From: Actinomycetota bacterium
GTDB lineage: Bacteria > Actinomycetota > Acidimicrobiia > Acidimicrobiales > Ilumatobacteraceae
NCBI GenBank assembly: GCA_005788205.1
Contig: SXYT01000181.1
Location: 1 to 7,523, forward strand
DNA length: 7,523 nucleotides
Direction: 5' to 3'
Both the position numbers and the translations under genes were made by a program. The notes below the pieces were generated by a model that did not search any database, was not told the DNA's origin, and worked only from the letters and a program-made list of their open reading frames with translations. Shown here one piece after another: positions 1 through 5,776 of the stretch (the first letter of the stretch is position 1; each line of letters starts with the position of its first letter).

Positions 1-67
1 GCACCGGTTGGTGGAGTGCGGGCAGCGAGCCGTGCAGCTCGAAAGGCAGACCGCCGGCGGGACTCAA
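1..67 (-). CDS. Possible N-terminal fragment of a further minus-strand gene (doubtful)
   Basis: On the minus strand a TTG at 67-65 overlaps the stop of the phosphotransferase gene (shared TTGA). It opens a frame that stays open to the window edge, 22 codons reading LSPAGGLPFELHGSLPALHQ and onward (first residue would be Met). The composition looks protein-like, and the FELHG-LPAL-pattern faintly recalls the N-terminus of actinobacterial PAC2-family proteins (proteasome-assembly-chaperone-like). That resemblance is from memory and too short to trust. A four-base start/stop overlap is typical of translational coupling, which is the main support. There is no ATG or GTG alternative in this frame. 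The stretch could equally be non-coding spacer. Confidence 0.3.
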   Translation of the reverse strand, partial: MSPAGGLPFELHGSLPALHQPV

Positions 68-1095
68 CGGAGCCTCTCCAGGTACGCGGCCGCCTTCTGC
101 GCTGCGCCGTCGACCTGCAGGCGGAACGGCTCGAGCTCGGCAGGGTCCTTCTCGCCGAGCGCGCCACCGAGATAGCGGGCATACACGCCCTCGATGATGC
201 ACGCCAGTTTCCAGAACGCGAACGCGGTGTAGAAGTCGAGCAGCGAGATGTCACGGCCTGATTTCTCGGCGTACCTCGCGGCGAGGTCGGCACGGTCGGG
301 GAACCCGTCGGCCGTGCAGACCGTGTTCGACCACGCGCTCGCCTCGTCGTGCGGGCCATTCCAGTAGACCATCAGCAGACCGACGTCAGCCATGGGGTCG
401 CCGAGGGTGCAGATCTCCCAGTCGAGGACGGCGATGACCTCACCGTCGGCGTTGACCATGCAGTTGTCGAGGCGGTAGGCGCCGTGCACGATGGACACGC
501 CCTTCTGCTCGGGGATCCGGCGCATGAGCTCCTCGTACACCGACTCCACGAGCGGCAGGTCGCGGGTGCGCTGGTCCACGATGTTCTGGTGCCACCGCTT
601 CAGCTGGCGGGCGATGTATCCCTCGTGCTTGCCGAGGTCTGCGAGGCCCACCCGATGGATGTCGACCGCGTGGATTTTCGCCATGGTGTCCACGAGGGAC
701 TCGCCGGCGCGCCGGCGCGCCGCCGTGGTGAGCGCCGACTCGGCGAACACCTTGTCCCGCACCACGAGACCGTCCACGAAGCGCATCACGTAGAAGGGCA
801 GCTCGTTCACCGCTGGGTCGTCGCAGAAGCCGAGTGCGGGTGCGACCGGGACATCGCTCGCGGCGAGCGCAGCGATGATGCGGTGCTCACGGCCCATGTC
901 GTGTGCGCTCGCGAGACGGTGGCCGAGCGGCGGTCGCCGCAGCACGTACCTGTTGCCTGCTCCGTCGGTGACGGCGAACGTGAGGTTGGAGTGACCACCG
1001 GCGATCTGCTCGTAGCTGAACGGTGCGACCGCGCCGGCGATGTTCGCGACCAACCAGGCCTCGACGTTCTCGCTGATTCCGTTCGGGAGGGCCAC
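64..1095 (-). CDS. Phosphotransferase family protein (APH / ACAD10-11-like), altered catalytic motif
   Basis: A 343-residue protein of the aminoglycoside-phosphotransferase/choline-kinase fold, subgroup related to the N-terminal kinase domain of ACAD10/ACAD11. In actinobacteria such genes often sit near acyl-CoA dehydrogenases, and the substrate is generally unknown. Visible parts: glycine-rich loop IAGGHSNLTF (31-40), LRRPP (52-56) where this subgroup carries its nucleotide-site basic residue, the helix with REH (69-71), the catalytic-loop region VHGAYRLDN (203-211), and the metal-binding DWE (225-227) within VLDWEICTLGDP. The family consensus in the loop is HGDxRxDN. Here the Asp expected as catalytic base is Ala206 (codon GCC, one base from GAC), while His204, Asp210 and Asn211 remain. 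The length is normal and the frame intact, so it does not look like a decayed gene. The GTG at 1095 is chosen because a TAGTTT -10 box lies exactly six bases upstream and residues 1-30 look natural. No Shine-Dalgarno is visible. It could be a non-canonical kinase or a binding protein. Confidence 0.9.
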   Translation of the reverse strand: MALPNGISENVEAWLVANIAGAVAPFSYEQIAGGHSNLTFAVTDGAGNRYVLRRPPLGHRLASAHDMGREHRIIAALAASDVPVAPALGFCDDPAVNELPFYVMRFVDGLVVRDKVFAESALTTAARRRAGESLVDTMAKIHAVDIHRVGLADLGKHEGYIARQLKRWHQNIVDQRTRDLPLVESVYEELMRRIPEQKGVSIVHGAYRLDNCMVNADGEVIAVLDWEICTLGDPMADVGLLMVYWNGPHDEASAWSNTVCTADGFPDRADLAARYAEKSGRDISLLDFYTAFAFWKLACIIEGVYARYLGGALGEKDPAELEPFRLQVDGAAQKAAAYLERLR

Positions 1096-1101
1096 GCCAA
1101 G

Positions 1102-1107
1102 AAACTA
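1102..1107 (-). promoter_or_regulatory. -10 box of the phosphotransferase gene (leaderless)
   Basis: The minus strand reads TAGTTT, fitting the TAnnnT -10 pattern, followed by six bases (CTTGGC) and the GTG start. That spacing would place transcription initiation on the start codon itself, giving a leaderless mRNA, which agrees with the absence of a ribosome binding site. No clear -35 is seen at the expected distance, which would fall inside the divergent thioredoxin gene. Confidence 0.5.
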
Positions 1108-1111
1108 CCTG

Positions 1112-1117
1112 TATCGT
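1112..1117 (+). promoter_or_regulatory. -10 box of the thioredoxin-like gene (leaderless)
   Basis: TATCGT is followed by six bases (gccccc) and then the ATG at 1124. The spacing predicts a transcript starting at or next to the ATG. There is no purine-rich ribosome binding site upstream. This box lies only four bases from the opposing -10 box of the phosphotransferase gene, so polymerase could hardly occupy both at once. Confidence 0.5.
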
Positions 1118-1123
1118 GCCCCC

Positions 1124-1828
1124 ATGGCCGTAGACGTAACGGATGCAACGTTCGAGCAGGAGGTCATCCACCGATCGATGACCACCCCGGTCCTCGTGGA
1201 TTTCTGGGCCCCGTGGTGCGGACCCTGCAAGCAGCTCACGCCCATCCTCGAGCGCACCACCGACGCCACGAACGGCCAGGTCGTGCTCGTCAAGGTCAAC
1301 ATCGACGAGAACCCCCAGATCGTCGGTGCACTCGGGGTCCAGTCGATTCCCACCGTCGTCGCGTTCAAGGGCGGCGAGCCGATCGATGCGTTCATCGGCG
1401 CCAAGCCCGAGCACGAGGTTCAGAGGGTCGTGCAGGCCCTCATGCCGAACCCCACCGAGCAGCGGGTGCTCGACCTGCTCGCCCAGGGAACCGAGGAAGC
1501 ACTGCGCGATGCGGTCGCCCTGATGCCGGGCAACGAGGATGCCGTCTGTGCGCTTGCCGAGCACCTCGTGCGTGCCGGTTCCGCCGAGGAGGCACTGACC
1601 CTGCTCGCGCGCCTGCCCGAGACCGACCGGGTCCGGCGCATCGCCGCCGCCGCACGTCTCTCGATGAACCCCGTGGACGACTTCGACAACCAGCTCGTGA
1701 TTCTCCTTCCGCGCGTGAAGGCCGACGAGGCCGCTCGCCAGGAGTACCTCGACATCCTCGAGTTGATGGGTCCCGACGACCCCCGCACCGCGAAGTACCG
1801 CCGCCAGCTCAGCTCGCACCTGTACTGA
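1124..1828 (+). CDS. Thioredoxin-domain protein with helical/TPR C-terminus (CnoX/YbbN-like)
   Basis: A 234-residue cytoplasmic protein. Residues 1-108 form a thioredoxin fold: VLVDFWAPWCGPCKQL holds the redox pair Cys32 and Cys35 in the classic WCGPC motif, and SIPT (74-77) carries the cis-proline. Residues 110-234 are helical and Ala/Leu/Arg-rich, with TPR-like stretches (EDAVCALAEHLVRAGSAEEAL, about 138-158), as in CnoX/YbbN co-chaperone-redox proteins. E. coli CnoX lacks WCGPC; this protein has it, so it should be able to catalyse dithiol-disulfide exchange while the C-terminus binds client proteins (inference from the family). The ATG at 1124 is preferred over upstream in-frame starts because the thioredoxin fold begins right after it, the -10 box is six bases before it, and earlier starts would run into the divergent gene. 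The 59-bp gap to comEA has no strong terminator, so read-through into comEA is possible. Confidence 0.92.
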   Translation: MAVDVTDATFEQEVIHRSMTTPVLVDFWAPWCGPCKQLTPILERTTDATNGQVVLVKVNIDENPQIVGALGVQSIPTVVAFKGGEPIDAFIGAKPEHEVQRVVQALMPNPTEQRVLDLLAQGTEEALRDAVALMPGNEDAVCALAEHLVRAGSAEEALTLLARLPETDRVRRIAAAARLSMNPVDDFDNQLVILLPRVKADEAARQEYLDILELMGPDDPRTAKYRRQLSSHLY

Positions 1829-1887
1829 CATCCCGCTGTCACGGGTGCCGTTCCCCGGCGCCGCCTGCCTCACCCACATTGTCGGCC

Positions 1888-2610
1888 ATGGCAACCATCC
1901 GCTCCGTCGCTGTCGATCTTGCCGCCCGCGCGCGTCATCACATCTTGTTCGTCGGACCGCGGCGTCTCGCCGCCGGCGCGGCGACATCACTCGCGCTCGG
2001 GGTCGCGGGGTGGCTGCTCTTTGCCCCGCCGCCGCCTGTCGTGGAGTCCGTGCTCCCGGCTGCAGGGAGCACCCCCAGCGTCCCCGTCAGTGCGACCGGC
2101 GGACCGGTCCGTGTCCACGTGGCGGGCGCGGTGAGGCGTCCCGGCGTCTACGAACTCCCCGCTGACGGTCGCATTGTCGACGCGGTGCGCGCCGCGGGCG
2201 GTGCGACATCATCGGCCGATCTTGACGCGATCAACCTCGCCCAGACCCTCCGCGACACCGAGCAGGTCTACGTGCCGTCCCGGGTGCGCATCTCGCCGCG
2301 CACCTCGCCGCGCACGGCACCGAGACTCCGCCCCACGACCGTGCCGCCCGCCCCGCCGCCCGCGGCGCCCGGCTCACCCGCACAGTCGGCACCGGAGCCA
2401 TCTGCACCGGCGCCACGAAAGACCATCAATGTGAACCAGGCGACAGCGGCCCAGCTGGAGGAGCTCCCGGGTGTCGGCGAGGTCACGGCCCGGCGCATCA
2501 TCGCGTGGCGCCAGTCGAGAGGCCCGTTCGCCTCCGCGGAGGACCTGATGAAGGTGGAAGGCATCGGTCCGGCGAAGTTCGCCGCCATGAAGCCCTTCGT
2601 CAGCGTGTGA
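1888..2610 (+). CDS. comEA: ComEA-like DNA-binding competence protein (SLBB + helix-hairpin-helix)
   Basis: A 240-residue membrane-anchored protein. A short basic N-terminus (RARHH, GPRR) is followed by one hydrophobic helix (about 27-46), so the rest is probably outside the membrane. Then come an SLBB domain (about 74-130, starting VRVHVAGAVRRPGVYEL), a Pro/Ala/Arg-rich linker (about 131-177, with SPRTSPRTAPR repeats), and the ComEA helix-hairpin-helix pair (about 179-240). The latter shows INVNQATAAQLEELPGVGE, AxRIIAWR and EDLMKVEGIGPAK; the LPGVG and VEGIG turns are the non-specific DNA-backbone binding hairpins. In the family, ComEA captures double-stranded DNA and hands it to the ComEC channel. 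The ATG at 1888 begins the first residues before the membrane helix. A CATTGT sequence at 1877-1882, five bases upstream, is a weak -10 candidate; no good ribosome binding site is seen. Here comEC does not follow directly: a minus-strand membrane gene lies between. Without other competence genes, true natural transformation is unproven. Confidence 0.93.
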   Translation: MATIRSVAVDLAARARHHILFVGPRRLAAGAATSLALGVAGWLLFAPPPPVVESVLPAAGSTPSVPVSATGGPVRVHVAGAVRRPGVYELPADGRIVDAVRAAGGATSSADLDAINLAQTLRDTEQVYVPSRVRISPRTSPRTAPRLRPTTVPPAPPPAAPGSPAQSAPEPSAPAPRKTINVNQATAAQLEELPGVGEVTARRIIAWRQSRGPFASAEDLMKVEGIGPAKFAAMKPFVSV

Positions 2611-3048
2611 TCACAGCGCACCGAGTGCGAGTGCCGCGAGCAGGACCGCCCCGACGGCACCGAGCCACAGTCCCGACCCGAGCACGAGGAACTCGCGGGT
2701 CCACTCCTGCCAGCCGGCCACGGCGCGGCGCGTCACGCGTCCTGCCACCATCTGGCCGAGCACCCACCACACGGCGAGGCTGGCGATCACGGCGCCAGCG
2801 ATGCGCAGCGTGCCGCTCGCCGCGGGGATGCCTGCGATCGGCATGAGCGGGAACGCAGCAACCAGTGCCGTGAACGACACGGCACTGCCGACGGCACCGC
2901 CGACGGCGACTTTCGCGAGCCACCCGGCAACCGCGATAGACAACGAGACTGCGACACCCGTGAGTCCACCCAGTGCACGCACTGAACGGCGTGTCGCGGC
3001 GATCCCGCCCGGGAACGACCCGCGGTCCGGGTTCCGCCGCTCTGTCAC
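2611..3048 (-). CDS. Small four-helix membrane protein of unknown function
   Basis: A 145-residue protein on the minus strand. After a charged N-terminus (TERRNPDRG) it has four hydrophobic segments at about 27-48, 54-76, 80-101 and 122-144, with a short amphipathic stretch (TRRAVAGWQEWTREF, about 106-120) before the last. I do not recognise a family and see no catalytic motif. It is judged real, although the same frame stays open far upstream antisense to comEC, because its hydrophobic pattern is membrane-like and abruptly differs from the Arg/Pro/Ser-rich shadow translation beyond 3048. In addition, the GTG at 3048 has a TACGAT box exactly six bases upstream. Its stop codon directly abuts the comEA stop (2608-2610 against 2611-2613), and it diverges from comEC across 25 bp. 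Location between comEA and comEC might suggest a link to the cell envelope or DNA uptake, but opposite orientation argues against simple co-expression. Confidence 0.78.
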   Translation of the reverse strand: MTERRNPDRGSFPGGIAATRRSVRALGGLTGVAVSLSIAVAGWLAKVAVGGAVGSAVSFTALVAAFPLMPIAGIPAASGTLRIAGAVIASLAVWWVLGQMVAGRVTRRAVAGWQEWTREFLVLGSGLWLGAVGAVLLAALALGAL

Positions 3049-3054
3049 CCTGCG

Positions 3055-3060
3055 ATCGTA
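3055..3060 (-). promoter_or_regulatory. -10 box of the membrane-protein gene (leaderless)
   Basis: The minus strand reads TACGAT, followed by six bases (CGCAGG) and the GTG start. This is the same TAnnnT-N6-start arrangement seen at the phosphotransferase and thioredoxin genes. The box lies inside the self-complementary stretch cgatcgtacg, so the plus strand shows GATCGT at 3054-3059, a weak -10 candidate for comEC. Confidence 0.45.
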
Positions 3061-3073
3061 CGGCGGCCGGCAC

Positions 3074-4435
3074 GTGCGGCCGTGGCACCCGCGTCCTGCG
3101 GTGCCGTGCGCAGTCGCGATGTGGGCCGGTGCGCACGCGGGGCGATGGTGGGACAGCGGACGCGGAGGTCTCATCGCGGCGGTCCTCGTCGCCTGCGCCG
3201 GTCTTGTCCGTCCGTCGCGGGCAATGCTCCTCGCGGCGGTCATGGTCTTCGGGTCCGCCTGGGCGTCCCTTGCATGGTCGGTCCCGCCGGCCGAGACGGG
3301 AGAGTGTGCCTGGACGGTGCGCCTGGTCGACGACCCCCGGCCCGCGGGCGGCGGAACCGCGGCGGTCGTGGACACGGGGGAGATGCGCCTGCGCGCCGTC
3401 GCGCACGGGGCGAGCGGGTGGCGACTCGCACGGCTGGACGCCGGTGACACCGTCAGTCTGCGCGGCAGTTGCGGGCCGTCGGCGCGGTTCGCGGACCGCG
3501 ACCGTGTCAACCACGTGCTCGGCACGATGCGCGTCACCGAGGTCGGGGCGGCGGCACCTTCACCGTCGCCCGCGCACCGCGCCGCGAACAGGATGAGACA
3601 CCTGGTCGAGCGCGGGGTGCGGCACATGGACGACGAGGACGCCGCACTCTTCATGGGGCTCATCATCGGTGACGACAGGAACCAGCCAAGGGAGATGATC
3701 GAGGACTTCCGGGCGAGCGGCCTGTCCCACCTGTGCAGCGTCTCGGGGCAGAACGTGGCGTACGTGCTTGCTTTGTGCGGGCCGTTCCTGCGCCGCCTGC
3801 GCCCGGCATCCCGGCTGGTTGCCACACTCGCGGTGATCGGGTGGTTCGTGGTCCTCACACGGGCGGAACCGTCCGTGCTCCGGGCCTCGATGATGGCCGC
3901 CGTCGTCGCGCTCAACTTCTTCAGGGGAGACCCGCGCAACGCCCGGGACGTGCTGGCGGTGTCGGTGACGGTGCTGCTCGTCATCGACCCACTCCTCGCG
4001 CACAGCGTCGGGTTCGCGCTGTCCGCCGGTGCCACCGCGGGTCTTGCCTGGCTGTCCCGGCCGCTCGGTTCCCGGATGGGCCTTCCCGGGGTGCTCGCCG
4101 CCACTGTGGCCGCACAGGTGGGCACGCTGCCCGTCGCGCTCCTCGTGTTCGGGCGCGTGCCACTCGTCTCGCTCGTGGCGAACCCGCTCGCGGTGCCCGT
4201 TGCCGGGCTGGTCATGCTCGCCGGCATCCCCGCATCCGTCGTGTCCGGCCTCGTGCCTGATGCGGTGGCCGCACCGCTCGCAGCCGTGGTGGCGCTTCCC
4301 GTGCAGTGGGTCGCCGGGGTGGCGACCGTGTGCGCACGGATCGAGCCGCGCGGTCCCGCAGCGGTCGCCGCCTGGATCGCCACTGCCGTGGGGGCTGTTC
4401 TGTGGGCCCGGCGACACCGGGCTGTGGCAGGGTAG
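3074..4435 (+). CDS. comEC: ComEC/Rec2-type DNA channel protein, short form lacking the metallo-beta-lactamase domain
   Basis: A 453-residue polytopic membrane protein. N-terminal hydrophobic segments lie at about 32-45 and 50-70. A soluble beta-rich part follows (about 78-158, with RLVDDPRP and GDTVSLRGSC) resembling the DUF4131/OB-like region, and then the Competence domain (about 185-445). Its family signatures are FRASGLSHLCSVSGQNVA (212-229), LTRAEPSVLRASMMA (261-275), VGFALSAGATAGLAWLSRPL (312-331) and NPLAVPVAGLVMLAGIP (370-386). ComEC forms the channel that passes single-stranded DNA into the cytoplasm. Many ComEC proteins are 700-800 residues with a C-terminal metallo-beta-lactamase-like nuclease domain. 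This one stops after the last helix with a basic tail (WARRHRAVAG), and no HxHxDH motif occurs. The start is uncertain: GTG 3074 gives the natural-looking (M)RPWHPRPAV N-terminus, with GTG 3101 and ATG 3119 as alternatives. holA begins four bases after the stop, indicating one transcription unit. Confidence 0.92.
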   Translation: MRPWHPRPAVPCAVAMWAGAHAGRWWDSGRGGLIAAVLVACAGLVRPSRAMLLAAVMVFGSAWASLAWSVPPAETGECAWTVRLVDDPRPAGGGTAAVVDTGEMRLRAVAHGASGWRLARLDAGDTVSLRGSCGPSARFADRDRVNHVLGTMRVTEVGAAAPSPSPAHRAANRMRHLVERGVRHMDDEDAALFMGLIIGDDRNQPREMIEDFRASGLSHLCSVSGQNVAYVLALCGPFLRRLRPASRLVATLAVIGWFVVLTRAEPSVLRASMMAAVVALNFFRGDPRNARDVLAVSVTVLLVIDPLLAHSVGFALSAGATAGLAWLSRPLGSRMGLPGVLAATVAAQVGTLPVALLVFGRVPLVSLVANPLAVPVAGLVMLAGIPASVVSGLVPDAVAAPLAAVVALPVQWVAGVATVCARIEPRGPAAVAAWIATAVGAVLWARRHRAVAG

Positions 4436-4439
4436 GGAC

Positions 4440-5435
4440 ATGGCGGCGTACGTGGTGTCTGGTGACGAGACCCTCATCGGCCTCGAACTGTCAACCCTCG
4501 TCGACCGTCTCGTCGGTGACAACGACCGCTCCATGATGGTCGAGGACTTCGATCTTGCCGATGCCGGCACGCAGGTCAGTCTCATCGCCGATGCGCTCGG
4601 CACCATCCCGCTGTTCACGGAGAGACGCGTCGTCGTGCTGCGGAACGTGCACGGTGCTCTCGCCGACGTTCTCGAGCCGGTGGTCGCCGCCATCGCAGGC
4701 CGCGTCGACGAGGTCGACGTCGTCGCCACCGTGACGGGCCGCCAGCCCAAGGTGTTCGCCGACGTCATGAAAAAAGCCTCCGCGGAGAGCATCGGTGCCA
4801 GTGTCGGGACCGGCAGGAACGACAGGCTGGGCCGGGTCGAGGTGCATCTCGTCGAGGCGGGGCTGACGTACTCGCCCGAGGTTCCCCAGATGATCGTGCG
4901 GTGGCTGGGTGAGGACCACTCCAGGCTTGCCGGTCTCGTCCAGACCCTCGTGTCCACCTACGGCGAGAACGCAAAACTGACGCGCTCCGACGTGGACCTG
5001 TTCCTCGGCGGGGCGGGCAGCGCGGCGCCGTGGGATCTCACCGACGCGATCGACGCAGGAGACACCTCGGGTGCTCTCGTCATGCTGCACAGGTTCCTCG
5101 CCGACGGCACGCACGCGCTCCAGGTCCTGGCGCTGCTCGCGAACCGTTACGGCCAGATGATGAAACTCGACGGCCGCGGCGTGCGCACGGGGGCCGACGC
5201 GGTCGCGATCCTCGGCGGCAAGGAGTTCCCCGCCAGGAAGGTGCTGGAGCAGTACCAGAAACTCGGCAGCAGCGGCGTCGCGCGTGCGCTCTCGCACCTG
5301 GCTGGCGCTGATGTCGACCTCCGCGGGGGCAAGGACTGGCCGGACGTTCTCGTGCTCGAGGTTCTCGTGGGGAGGCTGTGCCAGCTGGTGCCGGCGCGCG
5401 GCGGAAGGCCTACTTCGCGGCGAGCTTCTTCATGA
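4440..5435 (+). CDS. holA: DNA polymerase III subunit delta
   Basis: A 331-residue clamp-loader subunit that opens the beta sliding clamp during chromosome replication; about the usual family length (320-350). Family features in order: N-terminal YVVSGDETLIGLEL (4-17), the clamp-binding region PLFTERRVVVLRN (57-69), a degenerate AAA+ lid region, APWDLTDAIDAGD (196-208), HALQVLALLANRYGQMMKL (225-243), and the C-terminal collar helices with ARKVLEQYQKLGSSGVARAL (265-284) and ADVDLRGGKDWPDVLVLEVLVGRL (290-313). As expected for delta, no Walker A ATP-binding motif is present. The ATG at 4440 follows the comEC stop by four bases; agggtaggg just upstream is purine-rich and may act as ribosome binding site, so translation is likely coupled to comEC. 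The last nine codons (Arg/Ser/Thr-rich) are read across the end of the oppositely oriented rpsT, a 26-bp tail-to-tail overlap, so the C-terminus is probably not under strong functional constraint. Confidence 0.95.
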   Translation: MAAYVVSGDETLIGLELSTLVDRLVGDNDRSMMVEDFDLADAGTQVSLIADALGTIPLFTERRVVVLRNVHGALADVLEPVVAAIAGRVDEVDVVATVTGRQPKVFADVMKKASAESIGASVGTGRNDRLGRVEVHLVEAGLTYSPEVPQMIVRWLGEDHSRLAGLVQTLVSTYGENAKLTRSDVDLFLGGAGSAAPWDLTDAIDAGDTSGALVMLHRFLADGTHALQVLALLANRYGQMMKLDGRGVRTGADAVAILGGKEFPARKVLEQYQKLGSSGVARALSHLAGADVDLRGGKDWPDVLVLEVLVGRLCQLVPARGGRPTSRRASS

Positions 5436-5661
5436 GGCGCGACTTGCGGCGGGCGGCGGCGTTGGGGTGGATGATCCCCTTCGACGCGGCCATGTCGAGG
5501 CGCTTCACGGCGAGGCGGAGGCTGACATCTGCATCGGCGGTGCCGACGGCCAGCTCTGCGCTTCTCGCACGGGTGCGCAGCTCGCTCTTGACCGCCTTGT
5601 TGCGGTCGGCACGCTTCGCGTTCGTGATGATGCGCTTCTTCTGGCTCTTGATGTTTGCCAC
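5410..5661 (-). CDS. rpsT: 30S ribosomal protein bS20
   Basis: An 83-residue, very basic protein of normal length for bS20, which binds 16S rRNA early in 30S assembly. The N-terminus (M)ANIKSQKKRI is the family hallmark, followed by TNAKRADRNKAVKSELRT, and later the conserved MAASKGIIHPNAAARRKSRLMKKL region (about 56-79) in which Lys-Gly-Ile-Ile-His and Asn-Ala-Ala-Arg-Arg-Lys-Ser-Arg are typical. The start is GTG at 5661. No Shine-Dalgarno precedes it, but a -35/-10 promoter ends eight bases upstream, so the leader would be absent or one to two bases long. Its stop lies inside the end of holA. Placement between holA and lepA is common among bacteria. Confidence 0.97.
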   Translation of the reverse strand: MANIKSQKKRIITNAKRADRNKAVKSELRTRARSAELAVGTADADVSLRLAVKRLDMAASKGIIHPNAAARRKSRLMKKLAAK

Positions 5662-5669
5662 GGTTCGCA

Positions 5670-5698
5670 AGGCTAGCGGTGGCAGCCCCGCACCCCAA
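5670..5698 (-). promoter_or_regulatory. Promoter of rpsT
   Basis: On the minus strand TTGGGG (5698-5693) and TAGCCT (5675-5670) are separated by 17 bases, the ideal spacing for a housekeeping sigma factor, and the GTG start of rpsT follows eight bases after the -10. The -35 keeps the TTG of TTGACA and the -10 keeps TAnnnT. An 11-base inverted repeat CAGCAGTGCTG (5700-5710) lies immediately upstream of the -35. Confidence 0.5.
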
Positions 5699-5760
5699 CC
5701 AGCAGTGCTGCGGACTTGACCCGCCGGGGACCACGGCCCCGTGCCCACAGGCTCCGCGGA

Positions 5761-5766
5761 TAGAGT
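5761..5766 (+). promoter_or_regulatory. Possible -10 box of lepA and adjacent ribosome binding site
   Basis: TAGAGT fits TAnnnT and ends ten bases before the lepA ATG at 5777, which would leave a leader of only a few bases. No matching -35 is visible 16-18 bases upstream. The ggggag at 5768-5773 could serve as a ribosome binding site close to the ATG, unlike the other starts in this window, but a leader this short would barely include it. Confidence 0.3.
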
Positions 5767-5776
5767 CGGGGAGCCC

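Noticed and set aside
701..722. Repeated GGCGCGCC-like palindromic block
   Set aside because: It lies inside the phosphotransferase gene and encodes an Ala/Arg-rich helix; the repetition follows from GCG/CGC codon choice in GC-rich DNA.
1829..1847. Possible terminator hairpin after the thioredoxin gene
   Set aside because: The best pairing is only four to five base pairs (cccg with cggg) with no following T-run, too weak for an intrinsic terminator.
349..1887. Plus-strand frame extending comEA upstream to 349
   Set aside because: The extension overlaps the phosphotransferase and thioredoxin genes and is composition-biased. The ComEA protein clearly starts with the short basic segment before its membrane helix at 1888.
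2278..2420. Proline-rich repetitive linker as a separate repeat element
   Set aside because: It is the in-frame flexible linker of ComEA between the SLBB and DNA-binding domains, and the repeats are short and imperfect.
3049..4383. Long minus-strand open frame antisense to comEC, continuous with the small membrane gene
   Set aside because: Its translation is Arg/Thr/Ser/Pro-rich low-complexity typical of shadow frames in GC-rich DNA, while the plus strand carries clear ComEC signatures. Only the part below 3048 looks like a real protein.
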